Under the pieces are notes generated by a model that was not told the DNA's origin, did not search any database, and saw only the letters and a program-made list of their open reading frames with translations. Below are positions 43,885 through 56,085 of a stretch of 64,000 nt of DNA, one piece after another. Made by a program: the position numbers and the translations under genes. Within the stretch, counting starts at the first letter, position 1; every line of letters begins with the position of its first letter. Source of the DNA: Amycolatopsis iheyensis (GTDB lineage Bacteria; Actinomycetota; Actinomycetes; Mycobacteriales; Pseudonocardiaceae); the NCBI RefSeq assembly GCF_024703995.1, contig NZ_JAMXQV010000001.1, forward strand, positions 372,001 through 436,000. Direction: 5' to 3'.

Positions 43885-45653
43885 ACGAACAGGCTTTTCG
43901 GGGGTCCGGGTGGCGGAGCCCCCGGCCCGGGGCGAAGCCCCGGTTGAAACGGCTTGCGCTTGCTTTGTTGTGCCTGGTTCTGGTGGCCGGGTGCGCGAAC
44001 GTGCCGCTGGAATCCCAGCCCGTCGTCGTCTCCGGCGAACGCCAGGGCCAGGGCTCGGGCGACGTCGTCCCCGAGCCGGCCAAGGACATCGACCCGCTGA
44101 CGTTGGTCCGCGGCTTCATCGGCGCGACGCTGAAGCCGGGCCAGGGCAACGCGGCGGCGCGCGCCTACCTCGACGACCAGAGCCGGGCGGGGTGGCGGCC
44201 CAGCCGCAGCCTGACGATCATCCAGGACACCTTCGGCACGGTCTACGACACCGATCCGCAGCCGGACCCGAACACGCTGGTCGTCAACGTGCGCGGGATC
44301 GACATCGGCACGCTGGACCAGAGCAACGCGTTCGTGCCGGACTACAGCTCCGCGCTGCTCAAGGTGAAGGTGCGCAAGCAGGCGGGCGGTCAGTGGCGGA
44401 TCGTCGACCCGCCCGCCGACCTGTACGCGACCGAGTCCGACTTCAGCGAGAACTACACCGCGGTGCCGGTCAGCTTCTACTCGGAGACGTCGGCGACGTT
44501 CGTCCCCGACCGGCGCTACGTGATCGCGAAGCCGCAGTCCGGGCTGCCGAGCCGGGTGATGGACCTGCTGGTCAACGGGCCGTCGACGAGCCTGGCGGGG
44601 TCGGTGAAGAACCTGCTCGGCGAGCCGGTCGAGATCGACACGAACGTCAAGAGCCTCGACGACGGCACGCTGGTGGTGCCGCTGACCGGGGTGTCCGGGG
44701 TGCCCGACGACACCCGGAAGCTGATCGCCGCGCAAATCGTCCTCACGCTGCAGTACGTGACATCGGCACGGATCCGGATCCTCGCCGACGGCGCGGCGCT
44801 GGTGCCGAACCACCCGGACTGGCGGTCGAACGAGCTGCCCGCGTACGGCGCGACGCTGTCGCCGAGCCTGGACCTGCTGGGGTTGATGACGGTCGGCGGC
44901 CGGGTGCGTTCCCTCGGCGACGGCGCGCCGGTCCCGGGCCCGGCGGGCAGCGGCGAGTACGACGTGGTGAGCGCGGCCCAGTCGATCGACGGCAAGCGCC
45001 TGGCGGTGGTGGAGCGCGACGGCGGCAAGGTCCGCCTGCGCATCGGCGACCTCGGGCACGACCTGCCGCTGGTCAACCTGGGCGGAACGACGTTGAGCCG
45101 CCCGACGTGGCGCCCGGGCACCGGCGAGGTGTGGACGGTGGCCGACCACCTGACGGTGGGCCGGATGGTGCTGAACCCCAACGGCCAGTGGACGGCGTTG
45201 ACGGTCAACGCGACGGACCTGGTCCAGCAGGGCGGCATCACGGAGCTGCGCTTTTCGCGGGACGGCGCCCGGGTGGCGGCGGTGATCGACGGCGAGCTGT
45301 GGGTGGCGTCGGTGGTCGGCACCGGTGATTCGGTGGCCCTGCGCGAGCCCCGTCACCTCCAGCCCCACGACGTCACGGACGTGGCCGACGTGGACTGGAT
45401 CACGCAGGACACCCTGGTGGCGGTGACGTCGTCGCCGTCCCAGCCGGTGGTGAGGGTCCTGGTCGACGGCCAGCGCCTGGACGCGTTCAACAGCTCCAAC
45501 CTGACCCCGAAGGTCCACGGCGTGACGGCGGCCCCGGGCCGTCCGATCGTGGTGGCGGACGCGAGCGGCCTCTGGACGGCTTCGGTGCTGGGCGAGGTCT
45601 GGCGTCCGTTGCCGCACTCCATGCAGGACGCGGATCCGTTCTACCCGGGCTGA
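43881..45653 (+). CDS. lpqB: lipoprotein LpqB
   Basis: 590 residues. Lipobox LVAGC with Cys38, GerMN domains (about 55-330) and a C-terminal beta-propeller-like region. LpqB interacts with MtrB and modulates MtrA phosphorylation in mycobacteria. GTG overlaps the mtrB stop. The N-terminus is unusually long before the hydrophobic core (Arg/Pro/Gly-rich residues 7-24), so the true start may be further in. Confidence 0.95.
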   Translation: MNEQAFRGSGWRSPRPGAKPRLKRLALALLCLVLVAGCANVPLESQPVVVSGERQGQGSGDVVPEPAKDIDPLTLVRGFIGATLKPGQGNAAARAYLDDQSRAGWRPSRSLTIIQDTFGTVYDTDPQPDPNTLVVNVRGIDIGTLDQSNAFVPDYSSALLKVKVRKQAGGQWRIVDPPADLYATESDFSENYTAVPVSFYSETSATFVPDRRYVIAKPQSGLPSRVMDLLVNGPSTSLAGSVKNLLGEPVEIDTNVKSLDDGTLVVPLTGVSGVPDDTRKLIAAQIVLTLQYVTSARIRILADGAALVPNHPDWRSNELPAYGATLSPSLDLLGLMTVGGRVRSLGDGAPVPGPAGSGEYDVVSAAQSIDGKRLAVVERDGGKVRLRIGDLGHDLPLVNLGGTTLSRPTWRPGTGEVWTVADHLTVGRMVLNPNGQWTALTVNATDLVQQGGITELRFSRDGARVAAVIDGELWVASVVGTGDSVALREPRHLQPHDVTDVADVDWITQDTLVAVTSSPSQPVVRVLVDGQRLDAFNSSNLTPKVHGVTAAPGRPIVVADASGLWTASVLGEVWRPLPHSMQDADPFYPG

Positions 45654-45719
45654 GGTTTCACGCTTCCGGGTGACGTCCGGACGTTCGAAACTGTCGGTGC
45701 CGGTGGTGACACTGTCCGT

Positions 45720-46613
45720 GTGCTGAAGAGACTGCTCGATTTGCTGGTACCCAGTCGCTGCGCGGCCTGCGGGGCGCGCGGGGCGCCGTGCTGCGCGGGT
45801 TGCGAAGGGGTGTGGGGCTCGGCGGCGGAGGTGGTCCGGCTGCCGACGGCGGGGCTGGTGCGGGTGTTCGCGCTGGCCCGGTACCGCGGGGTGGGGCGGC
45901 GGTTGTTGATCGCGTACAAGGAGCGCGGGCGGCGGGATCTGGCGCCTTCGCTCGGGCGGGCCTTGGCCGGGGCGTTGGCTGTGTTGCCGTTGCGGGGAAC
46001 CGGTTCCGCGGGGTGTGGTGGTGTTGCGGTGCGGCCCACGATTCCTGCCGGCTTGGGCGCTTCGGCCGGTGAGCCCGCCTTCCCGAGGCGATCGCCCGGT
46101 GCCCCGGTTGCCTCGGCGCACTTCGCGCCCCTTGCGTGCCCTGGCGCTTCGGTGGGTGAGCGCGCCTCCCCGGTCCGCTCTCCAGTCCGCGAGTGCACTC
46201 CGGTTCGCGCGGGTGTCCCCGGCCGCGCGGCCAGTCCGGTCCGGGCGATGTGCCTGGTGCCGGCCCCGAGCCGTCCGTCGGCGGCGCGGGTGCGCGGTGG
46301 GCCGCACGTCGAACGCCTGGCCAGGGAAGCGGCGAAAGTGCTGGCCGAGCGAGGGTTCGAAGTGGCGGTGGCCCCGGCCTTGGAGCTGGCCGGCGGAGCC
46401 CGCGACGCGGTCGGCCTCGACCGAGCGCAACGGGCGGCCAACCTGGCCGGCCGGCTCCGCTTCAGACCGGCCGGCCGCCCACCCCCGGGAATCCCGGTGG
46501 TGGTCGTGGACGACGTGATCACCACCGGAGCCACGGCAGCGGCTTGCGTACACGCCTTGGGGGCGGAGGGAGTCGAGGTGGCGGCGGTGCTGACCCTCCT
46601 CACGGCCGGCTGA
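45720..46613 (+). CDS. ComF-family phosphoribosyltransferase-like protein with insertion
   Basis: 297 residues. N-terminal zinc-finger (LVPSRCAACGARGAPCCAGC), helical part LIAYKERGRRDLAPSLGRAL and C-terminal PRPP-binding VVVVDDVITTGATAAACVHAL. ComF proteins act in DNA uptake or recombination. Residues about 84-165 are Arg/Pro/Ser-rich low complexity, absent from the usual 210-240 residue length; the rest is intact. GTG at 45720. The Rv3242c homologue sits between lpqB and hpf, as here. Confidence 0.85.
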   Translation: MLKRLLDLLVPSRCAACGARGAPCCAGCEGVWGSAAEVVRLPTAGLVRVFALARYRGVGRRLLIAYKERGRRDLAPSLGRALAGALAVLPLRGTGSAGCGGVAVRPTIPAGLGASAGEPAFPRRSPGAPVASAHFAPLACPGASVGERASPVRSPVRECTPVRAGVPGRAASPVRAMCLVPAPSRPSAARVRGGPHVERLAREAAKVLAERGFEVAVAPALELAGGARDAVGLDRAQRAANLAGRLRFRPAGRPPPGIPVVVVDDVITTGATAAACVHALGAEGVEVAAVLTLLTAG

Positions 46614-46647
46614 CGTGGCCTCGGCAAGGCACGACGCGGCGGCCTGT

Positions 46648-46956
46648 GGGAACCAGTTCGCCAAGCGCCCCGTGGCCCGCGAGACCAGTTGGCCAAGTCA
46701 GCGCCAAGCGCCCTTCGGGAACCACTTCACCTGGTCGAGCCACCAGCGCGGCCGCGGCCTGGGTGCCGAGCCCACCCGCGCCCAGCGGCCACGCGAGGCC
46801 CAGCCGCACCCACCCGCCGCCCGAGGCCCACTCCGCGGGAACCACTTCACCCGGTCGAGCCACCAAGCACGACCGCGGCCAAGGCACCGAGCCCACCCGC
46901 ACCCAGCGGCCACCCGAAATCCACCCCGAGAAACCAAACCAAGCCCCGAAACCAAC
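46648..46956. repeat. 120-bp direct repeat in the comF-hpf gap
   Basis: GGGAACCACTTCACC starts near 46717 and again near 46837 (step 120), both followed by GGTCGAGCCACCA and later GAGCCCACCCG, CCCAGCGGCCAC; a partial earlier copy (GGGAACCAGTTCGCC) starts near 46648. The step is a multiple of three and stops are rare, so long predicted proteins here on either strand are probably not real. The remainder of the 984-base gap (46614-47597) holds a 9-bp inverted repeat GACGTCACC/GGTGACGTC (47062-47085) and a small ORF. Confidence 0.7.
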
Positions 46957-47427
46957 CAGCCACAAGAAACCCGCCCACACCCCGGAGCCCAACCCGCCCC
47001 ACCAGCACCAACCCGAAGGAAGAAAGGCCCCCGACCACACGACTCGCACCCGGGTGACCCCGACGTCACCTACAAGGGTGACGTCAGCCGGGAACGCGAG
47101 CGGCCTCGCGGCCGTTGTCCGGGCATGAGGGAGTCGATCACGACCACTCGGCCGCCACACCACTCCACCGGGGTGGCGGCTGCGGGCGGCCGGGCCGTCA
47201 CCCTCGGCGTCCACCAGCAGTCGGCGATGCGCCGTCCGTGTGAAAGCACGCAGCGTGCACCGCGTCCGACCAGCGGGTGTTTTCTGGTGTTCACCCCCCG
47301 CTCACTGCGCGGGGTGACGGAGTCTCATTCCCCGACATCCCCCGGCTCGGGGGCTGTTGTAACGGGCGTGAGGAAGCTAACGTGCTCCGCAATCAGCAAT
47401 CCCCGCAGGCAGGGAGGTGACGAGCCC

Positions 47428-47454
47428 ATGTCCCTGGCGCCGGAGGTGCGCTGA
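47428..47454 (+). CDS. putative 8-codon leader ORF upstream of hpf
   Basis: ATG at 47428 reads MSLAPEVR then stop, with GGGAGG ten bases upstream. It lies about 140 bases before hpf and could be a leader peptide; it is too short to be certain and may be chance. Confidence 0.25.
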   Translation: MSLAPEVR

Positions 47455-47597
47455 GTCCGCGCTCGGGCACCGGCACGAGACGTCGTGAACCGCACCCGAG
47501 TTCCTTCTCAGCCCGCGATCCGGGCTTCTGTCCCCGCAATACCGGCGCCGTGTGTGAACTCAACAGCTCGCAGTTTTCGAAGCGAGGGAGGTCGTGT

Positions 47598-48284
47598 ATG
47601 GACATCGTCGTCAAGGGCCGCAACGTGGAGGTGCCCGACCACTATCGGGCGCTTGTCAGCGAGAAGCTGGCCCGGCTCGAGCGCTACGACAGGAAAGTCA
47701 TCCGGTACGACGTGGAACTGTTCCACGAACCCAACCGACGCCAGGCCAAGAGCTGCCAGCGCGTCGAAATCACCGGAAAGGGGCGGGGCCCGGCCGTACG
47801 CGCTGAAGCGTGTGCCGCCGACTTCTACGCAGCGCTTGATTCCGCAGTCACCAAGCTGGAAAACCGGCTGCGGAGGACGCACGACCGGAGGCGTGTGCAC
47901 TACGGGCGCAGTCGCCCGGAATCGGTCGCCGAGGCGACCTCGGCCCTGCCGGGTGGCGGATCCCCGGCCGCGGCCAGTCCCGCCGCGCAGACCGCGGTGT
48001 TGGACGCACCCGAAGCCGAACCGCAGACGAACGGCTTCGCGAGTGCCGAAGAGATCCACCTGCCCCAGCAGCAGAGCTGGGCCGACGACGACCTGGGTCA
48101 CCAGCCCGGTCGCGTCGTTCGCGAGAAGCAGCACACCGCGGAGCCCATGACGGTGGACCAGGCTCTCTACGAGATGGAGCTGGTCGGCCACGATTTCTAC
48201 CTCTTCAACGACTCCGACGCGGGCCGGCCCAGCGTGGTCTACCGGCGGAAAGGCTTCGACTACGGCGTGATCCGGCTCGGCTGA
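47598..48284 (+). CDS. hpf: ribosome hibernation-promoting factor, long form
   Basis: 228 residues. N-terminal ribosome-binding domain (MDIVVKGRNVEVPDHYRALVSEKLARLERYD; RVEITGKGRGPAVRAEACAADFYAALDSAVTKLENRLRRTHDRRR) and C-terminal dimerisation domain (MTVDQALYEMELVGHDFYLFNDSDAGRPSVVYRRKGFDYGVIRL), joined by a Pro/Ala linker (about 115-170). It forms 100S ribosome dimers in stationary phase. ATG at 47598 with GAGGGAGG upstream. It precedes secA1 as in mycobacteria (Rv3241c-Rv3240c). Confidence 0.95.
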   Translation: MDIVVKGRNVEVPDHYRALVSEKLARLERYDRKVIRYDVELFHEPNRRQAKSCQRVEITGKGRGPAVRAEACAADFYAALDSAVTKLENRLRRTHDRRRVHYGRSRPESVAEATSALPGGGSPAAASPAAQTAVLDAPEAEPQTNGFASAEEIHLPQQQSWADDDLGHQPGRVVREKQHTAEPMTVDQALYEMELVGHDFYLFNDSDAGRPSVVYRRKGFDYGVIRLG

Positions 48285-48307
48285 GCCGGACTGAAGGAGG
48301 CCTTCAC

Positions 48308-48341
48308 GGGTGGCCCGCACGCGCTCGCGTGCGGGCCACCC
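48308..48341 (+). terminator. hairpin terminator of hpf
   Basis: 16-base perfect arms (48308-48323, 48326-48341) follow the hpf stop by 23 bases, preceded by TGAAGG-AGG-CCTTCA (48291-48305). Confidence 0.85.
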
Positions 48342-48489
48342 GCATGTCAGGACGTACGGCGTGTGCACACCGGCGCCCCTGTTCCCTACGATGGGGTGGG
48401 ACGGTGGCGCCGACCACGGCGGCCGCCGCGGGAAAACCTGCCCGGGACCGGCCTGGGCGCACTCATGATCAGCTAGTGAGGTCGACCGG

Positions 48490-51384
<2,895 letters not shown>

Positions 51385-51466
51385 CGCAACCGGGGCCGGG
51401 GTGCGCGCGGGGTTCCGCGGGTGCCCCGGCCCCGTCGTTTTTCCGTGCAGGGATGGGGGACGACCG

Positions 51467-52669
51467 GTGAGCGTGGTCGAGGCGGATCCGCAGGAGTTCT
51501 TCGCGTTGTTCGGCGCCGAGCGGCGGCCGGACCCGTACCCGCACTACCGGCGGTGGCGCGAGCGGTTCCCGGTCGCGGCGCTGGCCGAGGGGATGTTCGC
51601 CGTCAGCGGTCTCGCCGAGGCGACGCAGGTGCTGCGCGACCCGGCGTTCGGGCACGCCGAACCGGAGTACCTGGACCCGGCGGACCGGCTCCCGGACCAG
51701 CCGGTCGACGAGTCGGGACGCGTGGTCCGGGCGTTCCTGTCGCTCAACCCGCCCGACCACACGCGGCTGCGGCGGCTGGTCGCGAAGGCGTTCACGCCGC
51801 GGATGGTCGAGCAGCTCGCGCCGCGGATCGAGGAGCTGACCGCGTCGCTCATCGAGCGTGCGCGCGGCGAGTTCGACCTGATGACGGCGCTCGCGAAGCC
51901 ACTGCCGGTGGAGGTGATCGCCGAGCTGCTCGGGGTGCCGCTCGACGACCGCGAGCGGTTCGCGGAGTGGTCGCACGCGATGGCGCGGGCGCTGGACCCG
52001 CCGTTCCTGCAGCGCCCGGAGACGATCGAGCCGGCGGTCCGTGCGCGCCAGTCGTTCGTCGCGTACTTCCGGGAGCTGGCGGACCGGCGCCGGCGCGAGC
52101 CGGGGCAGGACCTGCTGTCGGCGCTGGTCGCGGTGTCCGACGCGGGTGACGCGCTCAGCGAGGGCGAGCTGCTGGTGACGCTGACGCTCCTGCTGATCGC
52201 CGGCCACGAGACGACGACGAACCTCATCGGCAACGGCGTCCTGGCACTGCTCCGCCACGGCGGCCTCGGCACGGCGGCGCCCGAGGGCGTGGTCGAGGAG
52301 GTGCTGCGCTACGACTCACCGGTCCAGCTGACGGCGAGGCTGGCGTTGCGCGACACGACCCTCGGCGGTCTGACGGTGCCGGCGGGCAGCCAGGTGATCG
52401 TCCTCATCGGAGCGGCCAACCGCGACCCGGCGGCGGTCCCGGACGCGGAGACGTTCGACCCGGCCCGCACCCCGGGCCGGCACCTGGCGTTCGGCCAGGG
52501 GATCCACTTCTGCCTGGGCGCGCCCCTGGCGAGGCTGGAGGGCCGCATCGTGTTCCGAGAGCTGGCCCGCCGCCTTCCCGAGCTGCGGCTGACGGCCGGT
52601 CCGAAGTGGAACGCGACAACGACCCTGCGCGGCCTGGCAACCCTCCCGGTCACCACCGGCCGCCCCTGA
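51467..52669 (+). CDS. cytochrome P450
   Basis: 400 residues, bacterial class I P450. I-helix LIAGHETTTNL, K-helix EEVLRYDSP, heme loop FGQGIHFCLGAPLAR with Cys349. GTG at 51467, with GGGGGA upstream, gives a typical length; the frame extends into secA. No ferredoxin gene is adjacent. A substrate cannot be told from sequence; not a known part of the conserved secA region, probably acquired locally. Confidence 0.93.
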   Translation: MSVVEADPQEFFALFGAERRPDPYPHYRRWRERFPVAALAEGMFAVSGLAEATQVLRDPAFGHAEPEYLDPADRLPDQPVDESGRVVRAFLSLNPPDHTRLRRLVAKAFTPRMVEQLAPRIEELTASLIERARGEFDLMTALAKPLPVEVIAELLGVPLDDRERFAEWSHAMARALDPPFLQRPETIEPAVRARQSFVAYFRELADRRRREPGQDLLSALVAVSDAGDALSEGELLVTLTLLLIAGHETTTNLIGNGVLALLRHGGLGTAAPEGVVEEVLRYDSPVQLTARLALRDTTLGGLTVPAGSQVIVLIGAANRDPAAVPDAETFDPARTPGRHLAFGQGIHFCLGAPLARLEGRIVFRELARRLPELRLTAGPKWNATTTLRGLATLPVTTGRP

Positions 52670-52695
52670 CCCGCCACCCACGACGGCCGGCCAAG

Positions 52696-52812
52696 AGCGC
52701 CCCAATGTGGCGTTGGGTGCATCGAGCGCACCCAATGTGGCGTTGGGTGCATCGAACGCACCCAATGTGGCGTTCGGTGCGTCCAGCGCACCCAACGCCA
52801 CATTGGGGCGCT
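52696..52812. repeat. 30-bp tandem hairpin repeat, intact copy
   Basis: CCCAATGTGG recurs at 52701, 52731 and 52761, exactly 30 bases apart. The outer 25 bases (52696-52720) are repeated perfectly in inverted orientation at 52788-52812. Each unit is itself a hairpin: GCACCCAA...TTGGGTGC. It lies between convergent genes (P450 and the Rv3235-like gene), as does the related element at 3664-3843. Confidence 0.93.
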
Positions 52813-52846
52813 TGAGGCGGCGGCGCCCGGGTCGAGTCGGCGCGTG

Positions 52847-53302
52847 TCACGCCGCGGCCCGCTGAGACCGCTGCTCAGGCGGCTTCAGGAGCGCGAAGCG
52901 TACGCACTGCCAGCCCACCGGGGTCCGGGTGAACCGGGCCGCCAGCGCGAACGACCGGCCGTCCGCCTCCACGCGCGCGCACGCCTCGATCACGTCCGGC
53001 GCCGGCGTGCCCGTGTGGACACTCTGCGTCCGGTGGCGCGGCCGGGCCAGGTGCGGCCCGCTGAGTCCCGCGTAGACCTCCGGCGCCACCAGACCGCGGA
53101 TCTGCGGCACCGGACGCCGGCCGTCGTAGGCCTCCAGCAGCATGTTCAGCAGGCGGCCCACTTCGCTCGTCCCGAGGTGTCTCGGCGCCGGCCACCGGGT
53201 GTCGAGCCGGTGGTCCTCCCGCGTGGGCGGCGCCGCCTGCCGGTCCGCCCGGCGGGCCGATTCGCAGTGGTTCAGTGTTCGCAAGCGGTGTTCCTCGGTC
53301 AT
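52847..53302 (-). CDS. Rv3235-family protein
   Basis: 151 residues. Conserved GRLLNMLLEAYDGRRPVPQIRGLVAPEVYAGLSG and a C-terminal SFALAARFTRTPVGWQCVRFALL, the pattern of the actinobacterial Rv3235 family found downstream of secA1. Function unknown; predicted cytoplasmic. The ATG at 53302 is backed by GGAGGGGAG; longer starts upstream lack an SD. Divergent from the HAD gene. Confidence 0.82.
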   Translation of the reverse strand: MTEEHRLRTLNHCESARRADRQAAPPTREDHRLDTRWPAPRHLGTSEVGRLLNMLLEAYDGRRPVPQIRGLVAPEVYAGLSGPHLARPRHRTQSVHTGTPAPDVIEACARVEADGRSFALAARFTRTPVGWQCVRFALLKPPEQRSQRAAA

Positions 53303-53486
53303 TTTCTCCCCTCCCGGGCGCGGCATTTCACCGTCGCCATCGCTTGGAGGGAGGAACGGCCGCGAAAGGCGACCGGAATCGCCCGATAAGGGGGAGAACC
53401 GCCGAAACCCTGGATTCTCCGGCGGCACCGCGCTAAGGGCCGATCATGCGCGACACCGCGTCGGCCCCACGGCTATGGTGTGCGGG

Positions 53487-53876
53487 GTGCTGAAAGGGTT
53501 GCTGGTCGATTTCGCCGGAGTTCTCACCGATCCGGACGCCGGCCGGTTGTACGACTACCTGCTGACCGCGCGTGAGCGAGGCGTCCGCACCGCGCTGCTG
53601 TCCAACGCTCCCGGGGCGTCGGCCGAGATCAAGAAGACCATGTTCGACTATTTCGACGCGCTGGTGTTTTCCGGTGAAGTCGGCGTCGCCAAGCCGGATC
53701 CCGAGGTCTACCGGATCGCGGCCGACCGGCTCGGCCTGCCCGCCACGCGCTGCGCGTTCGTCGACGACTCCGGCGCGAACGTCCGCGGCGCCGTCGAAGC
53801 GGGCATGGTCGGGGTGCACCACCGGTCGGTCGAGGAGACGCTCACCGAACTCGGCGTGTTGTTCCCGGACTCGTGA
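53487..53876 (+). CDS. HAD-like hydrolase, minimal
   Basis: 129 residues with no cap domain. Motif I LLVDFAGVLTD keeps Asp8 but the +2 aspartate needed by phosphatases is Ala; motif II TALLSNAPG; motif III KPDPEVY; motif IV FVDDSGANVRGA. Haloacid-dehalogenase-like or a nonclassical phosphatase. GTG at 53487: TATGGT (53474-53479) ends seven bases upstream, implying leaderless transcription; ATG at 53475 overlaps that box. Confidence 0.8.
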   Translation: MLKGLLVDFAGVLTDPDAGRLYDYLLTARERGVRTALLSNAPGASAEIKKTMFDYFDALVFSGEVGVAKPDPEVYRIAADRLGLPATRCAFVDDSGANVRGAVEAGMVGVHHRSVEETLTELGVLFPDS

Positions 53877-53882
53877 AACGCC

Positions 53883-54644
53883 TCAGCGCGCGCGGCGGAC
53901 CAGTTCGAACGACAGGACGGCCGCCGCGGCCGAGACATTCAGCGACTCGACGTCACCCGGCATGGGAATGGAAACCCAGTCGGTGACGAGCTCGCCGACT
54001 TCGGCGCCGACGCCGGCCGTTTCGCCCCCGAGCACGAACGCCGCGCGCTGCGGCAGGTCGACGTCGAACACCGTGGTGCGCGCCGACGCTCCCAGCGCGT
54101 ACAGGCCGTAGCCGGCCTCGGTGAGCATCTCGGCGGCCTCGCGCGCCGAACCGCAGCGCAGCACCGGGGCGCGGAACGCCACCCCGGCCGAAGCCTTGAC
54201 CACCAGCGGGTCCAGCGCCGCGACGCCCCGGCGCGGCACGATCACGCCGTCGAGCCCGGCGGCCGTCGCCGTCCGCAGGATCATCCCGACGTTCGCGGGC
54301 GTGGTGATGCCGTCGAGCAGCAGCACCCGCGACGGCGGCCGCCGGTCGGCCAGCGCGGCGGCGAGCGAGCGCATCCGCGGCGCGACGACGTCGGCGAGCA
54401 CGCCCTGGTCCTGCTTGCCGTTGCCGGCGAGCACCTTGACCCGATGGGCGCTCGCGCGCTGCACCTGGACGCCGGCGGCCTTCGCCGCGCGCTGGATCTC
54501 GGTCGCGCCGGGGCCGCGGGCGGTGTCGGCCAGGATCACCTTGTCGACGCGCAGGCCGTCGTCCGCCAGCGCCTCCAGCACCGGCTTCCGGCCGTAGACG
54601 GTCAGGAAGCGGTCCTTCGGCGAAATCGTCGAGTCATCACCCAC
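53883..54644 (-). CDS. TrmH/SpoU-family RNA 2'-O-methyltransferase
   Basis: About 253 residues. N-terminal L30e-like RNA-binding part (TVYGRKPVLEALADDGLRVDKVILAD) and C-terminal SPOUT knot with LLLDGITTPANVGMILRTATAAG, AFVLGGETAGVG and IPMPGDVESLNVSAAAAVLSFELVRR (SAM-binding motif 3). It methylates ribose 2'-O in rRNA or tRNA. Start is uncertain: GTG at 54644 avoids overlapping the divergent gene's start; ATG at 54680 is in frame. Confidence 0.88.
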   Translation of the reverse strand: MGDDSTISPKDRFLTVYGRKPVLEALADDGLRVDKVILADTARGPGATEIQRAAKAAGVQVQRASAHRVKVLAGNGKQDQGVLADVVAPRMRSLAAALADRRPPSRVLLLDGITTPANVGMILRTATAAGLDGVIVPRRGVAALDPLVVKASAGVAFRAPVLRCGSAREAAEMLTEAGYGLYALGASARTTVFDVDLPQRAAFVLGGETAGVGAEVGELVTDWVSIPMPGDVESLNVSAAAAVLSFELVRRAR

Positions 54645-54678
54645 ACCGGGCAGTCTCGCACTGTGTAAGGATCGGCTC

Positions 54679-56085
54679 ATGCCCGACCGCCTGTCCGCGC
54701 TGGACGCCTCGTTCCGCTACGTCGAGGACCACGCGACCCCGATGCACGTCGGCGGGGTGGCGATCTTCGAACGGCCGCGGTCCGGGTTCAGCTACGCGCA
54801 GCTGCTCGACCTCGTCGGGGCGCGGCTGGCGTACCTGCCGCGGTACCGGCAGCGCGTCCTCGAGGTGCCGGGGCACCTGGCGCGGCCGGTGTGGGTGGAC
54901 GACGTCGACTTCGACCTGAACTACCACGTCCGGCGCTCGGCGCTGCCCCAGCCGGGCAGCGACGAGCAGCTGTTCGACCTGGTCGCGCGGCTGATGTCGC
55001 GGCGCCTGGCGCCCGAGCGGCCGCTGTGGGAGGCCTACTTCATCGAGGGGCTGGCCGGCGACCGGGTGGCGCTGGTGACGAAGACCCACCAGTCCGTTGT
55101 GGACGGTGTCGGCACGATCGAGCTCGGCCAGCTCATCCTCGACCCGACGCCGGCCGAGCCCGAGCCGTTCGAGGACATCTGGACGCCGCGGCGCGAGCCG
55201 AGCCGCACCCAGCTGGTGCTGGACGCGGTCAGCGAGGGCGTCCAGCGGCCGGGCGAGGTGGTGGAGAACGTCCGGTCGGCGGCGAACGACGCGGTCGCGG
55301 CGGCGGGCAAGCTCGCCGACACCGTCGGCGGCGTGGCGTCGACGCTGCGCACGCTGGTGCGCCCGGCGCCGTCCGGCCCGCTGAACGTCCGGGTGTCCGG
55401 CGGCCGGGTGTTCGCGGCGGTGCGCACGCGGCTGGAGGACTTCCGCAAGATCCGCGCGGCGCACGGCGGCACGGTCAACGACGTCGTGCTCGCGGCGGTC
55501 ACCGGCGCGTTGCGCGAATGGCTGCTGTCGCGCGAGGAGACGCTGACCCCGAACACGACGGTCCGCGCGCTGGTGCCGCTGGCGGTGCGCGACGCGGAGA
55601 CGGCGGAGTACTCGACGCCGGCGCTGGTCGGCAACCAGGTGGCGGCATACCTGGTGGACCTGCCGGTCGGCGAGCCGAACGCGGTGCTGCGGCTGCAGCA
55701 CATCGGCCACGCGATGGCCGAGCACCTGGACTCGGGCCGCTCGGTGGCGGCGCGCGGGCTGCTCAAGGTGGGCGGCTTCGCGCCGGCCACCCTCCATTCG
55801 CTGGGCGCGCGGGCGGCGGGGTCGCTGTCCGGGCGCATCTTCAACGTGATGGTGACCAATTCGCCGGGCCCGCAGATGCCGATGTACGCGGGAGAGGCCA
55901 GACTGGTCGAGATGTTCCCGGTGATGCCGCTGATGCGCACCCAGGCCCTGGCGATCGGGGTGACGTCCTACCACGGCGGCGTCTACTTCGGACTCAACGG
56001 CGACCGCAAGGCCGCGTTCGACGTCGATCTGGTGGCCGGGATGATCGAAGAGTCCTTGGAAGAGCTGAAGGGTGCGCACTGGTGA
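54679..56085 (+). CDS. WS/DGAT-family acyltransferase, variant active site
   Basis: 468 residues, wax ester synthase/diacylglycerol acyltransferase fold (LSALDASFRYVEDHATPMHVGG at the N-terminus; NDVVLAAVTGALREWL; VTNSPGPQMPMYAGEARLVEMFPV). The usual HHxxxDG catalytic motif reads HQSVVDG (residues 137-143): the second, catalytic His is Gln, so activity is doubtful. In M. tuberculosis homologues Rv3234c/Rv3233c occupy the same place. ATG at 54679. It overlaps the next gene by four bases. Confidence 0.87.
   Translation: MPDRLSALDASFRYVEDHATPMHVGGVAIFERPRSGFSYAQLLDLVGARLAYLPRYRQRVLEVPGHLARPVWVDDVDFDLNYHVRRSALPQPGSDEQLFDLVARLMSRRLAPERPLWEAYFIEGLAGDRVALVTKTHQSVVDGVGTIELGQLILDPTPAEPEPFEDIWTPRREPSRTQLVLDAVSEGVQRPGEVVENVRSAANDAVAAAGKLADTVGGVASTLRTLVRPAPSGPLNVRVSGGRVFAAVRTRLEDFRKIRAAHGGTVNDVVLAAVTGALREWLLSREETLTPNTTVRALVPLAVRDAETAEYSTPALVGNQVAAYLVDLPVGEPNAVLRLQHIGHAMAEHLDSGRSVAARGLLKVGGFAPATLHSLGARAAGSLSGRIFNVMVTNSPGPQMPMYAGEARLVEMFPVMPLMRTQALAIGVTSYHGGVYFGLNGDRKAAFDVDLVAGMIEESLEELKGAHW

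Noticed and set aside
46600..47214. 204-residue minus-strand frame
   Set aside because: Built from the 120-bp repeat; Gly/Trp/Val composition follows from GC bias, no start signal.
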